Both the position numbers and the translations under genes were made by a program. Below the pieces are notes generated by a model. It searched no databases. It saw nothing but the letters and a program-made list of their open reading frames with translations, and was not told the DNA's origin. DNA of 23,262 nucleotides from assembly GCA_900541875.1 (NCBI GenBank), contig UQLF01000024.1, positions 1 through 23,262 on the forward strand, written 5' to 3'. This document shows positions 22,350 through 23,262 of this stretch, piece after piece; within the stretch, counting starts at the first letter, position 1, and every line of letters starts with the position of its first letter. The DNA comes from an uncultured Collinsella sp. Lineage in GTDB: Bacteria > Actinomycetota > Coriobacteriia > Coriobacteriales > Coriobacteriaceae.

Positions 22350-23177
22350 ATGAGCGAGACTGCAGTCAACGGCGTCGAGCCGATCATCTTCCTTGATGAC
22401 GTCCACGTCACCTTTAGGACCCGTACCGGCTCGATTCTGCACCCCAACCTGGTTCACGCCGTCCAGGGTGTAACGATTAAGCTCATGCCCGGTCAGACGA
22501 TTGGCATCGTCGGCGAGTCCGGTTGCGGTAAGTCCACCACCGCCAACGTCATGTGCGGCCTGCAGGCCCCCACGAGCGGCAAGGTCTACTTTAAGGGCAA
22601 GGACGTTACCAAACGTACTGCCGAGGACCGTCGTCACATGGGTCGCGTCATCTCGGTCGTGTTCCAGAACCCGGCCACGGCGCTCAACCCCCGCATGGTC
22701 GTTCGCGAGCAACTGCTCGATCCCATGCGCGTCCACAACCTGGGTACCGAGGCCGAGCAGGAGAAGCGCGTCAAGGAACTCTTGGAGCTCACCGGTCTGC
22801 CCAGCTCCGCCGCCGAGGTTCTTCCCGGCCAGCTTTCGGGCGGCCAGCGCCAGCGCGTCGCAATTGCCCGTGCCCTGTCGCTGAACCCCGATGCCATCAT
22901 CGCCGACGAGCCCACCTCGGCTCTGGACGTTTCGGTCCGCGCGCAGATTCTCAACCTGCTGACCGACCTTAAGAAGGAGCTCGGCCTGGCCATGGTGTTC
23001 ATCAGCCATGACATCCAGACGGTCCGCTATATCTCTGACGACATCATCGTTATGAATGGCGGCAAGATCGTCGAGCAGGGCGAGGCCAAGCAGGTCTTCC
23101 AGCACCCCCAGGACCCCTACACCAAGATGCTGCTCGGCGCTGCGCCGTCGCTGCTGCATCCCAAGCTCGGCGAGTAG
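22350..23177 (+). CDS. Peptide ABC transporter ATP-binding protein, DppF type
   Basis: This is the second ATPase of the importer, forming a heterodimer with the ATPase half of the preceding fusion. The 275-residue protein has Walker A GESGCGKST (55-63), a Q-loop in VFQNPATALNPRM, signature LSGGQRQR (162-169), Walker B IIADEPTSALD (about 183-193) and H-loop ISHD. It ends soon after HPQDPYTKMLLGAAPSLLHP and so lacks the C-terminal extension of longer DppF/OppF proteins (about 320 residues). The ATG follows a near-perfect ribosome site, GGAGGTGAT (22337-22345), and directly abuts the stop of the fusion gene. It is the last gene visible of the operon. Confidence 0.94.
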   Translation: MSETAVNGVEPIIFLDDVHVTFRTRTGSILHPNLVHAVQGVTIKLMPGQTIGIVGESGCGKSTTANVMCGLQAPTSGKVYFKGKDVTKRTAEDRRHMGRVISVVFQNPATALNPRMVVREQLLDPMRVHNLGTEAEQEKRVKELLELTGLPSSAAEVLPGQLSGGQRQRVAIARALSLNPDAIIADEPTSALDVSVRAQILNLLTDLKKELGLAMVFISHDIQTVRYISDDIIVMNGGKIVEQGEAKQVFQHPQDPYTKMLLGAAPSLLHPKLGE

Positions 23178-23262
23178 CCTCGCTTTCCCTCCCGTGGGCC
23201 CCCCGCCCAGGCCGGGCGCCCCACCGGTTGGATTTAGATACGTTGGGGGAACGCGGCCAGGC
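23178..23262 (+). other. Trailing non-coding end of the window
   Basis: These 85 bases after dppF are C/G-rich. A short stem (CGCCC at 23204-23208 with GGGCG at 23214-23218) is the only structure seen, without a T-run, so no terminator for the operon can be claimed inside the window. Confidence 0.4.

Noticed and set aside
19386..23159. A 1257-codon open frame on the minus strand opposite the permease and ATPase genes
   Set aside because: It lies entirely antisense to four well-supported genes, its residues are His/Asp/Gly/Leu-rich and low in pattern, and it is explained by the strong C/G third-base bias of the sense genes.

Overview
The window reads as ordinary chromosome from a moderately GC-rich actinobacterium. 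The protein sequences and gene style (a Tat lipoprotein peptide-binding protein, a fused peptide-transport permease/ATPase, a Mrp carrier next to two flavoproteins, an LtaS-type enzyme) suggest the class Coriobacteriia, most likely Collinsella or a close relative. That assignment is recognition, not a database result. There are no rRNA or tRNA genes, insertion sequences, phage genes or CRISPR arrays. Fifteen protein-coding loci fill almost all of the window.

Region 1 (1-3757, + strand): after the terminator of an upstream gene come a divergent coaE (CoA synthesis), a small membrane-anchored lytic transglycosylase that appears frameshifted, and uvrB. It ends in a terminator facing the next block. 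Region 2 (3777-9899, - strand): transcribed right to left, an LtaS/sulfatase-fold phosphoglycerol transferase-like membrane protein, then mrp, a BaiN/HI0933-type flavoprotein directly abutting mrp, and a second, COG2509-type flavoprotein. Region 3 (10093-17238, + strand): uvrA, with an SOS-box-like site upstream, then a tight group of ybaK-like deacylase, murJ and uvrC. All three subunits of the UvrABC excision nuclease therefore lie within 16 kb, in three separate transcription units. Region 4 (17239-23177, + strand): a complete peptide ABC importer with a Tat lipoprotein binding protein, DppB permease, a DppC-DppD fusion and DppF. Its codons end mostly in C or G, as expected for high expression and unlike neighbouring genes.

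The housekeeping themes are DNA excision repair (UvrA, B, C), envelope construction and turnover (MurJ, lytic transglycosylase, LtaS-like enzyme), cofactor and Fe-S metabolism (CoaE, Mrp), translation quality control (YbaK-like) and peptide uptake.

I found no clearly new multi-gene system. The best candidates for undescribed biology are RNA structures in the peptide-transport operon: a predicted three-way-junction element in its roughly 226-nt leader (17398-17492), and a run of five hairpins packed between dppA and dppB (19216-19354). The frameshift in the lytic transglycosylase and the altered cysteine pattern in UvrC also deserve checking. All structures were found by eye; no folding, alignment or search was run.
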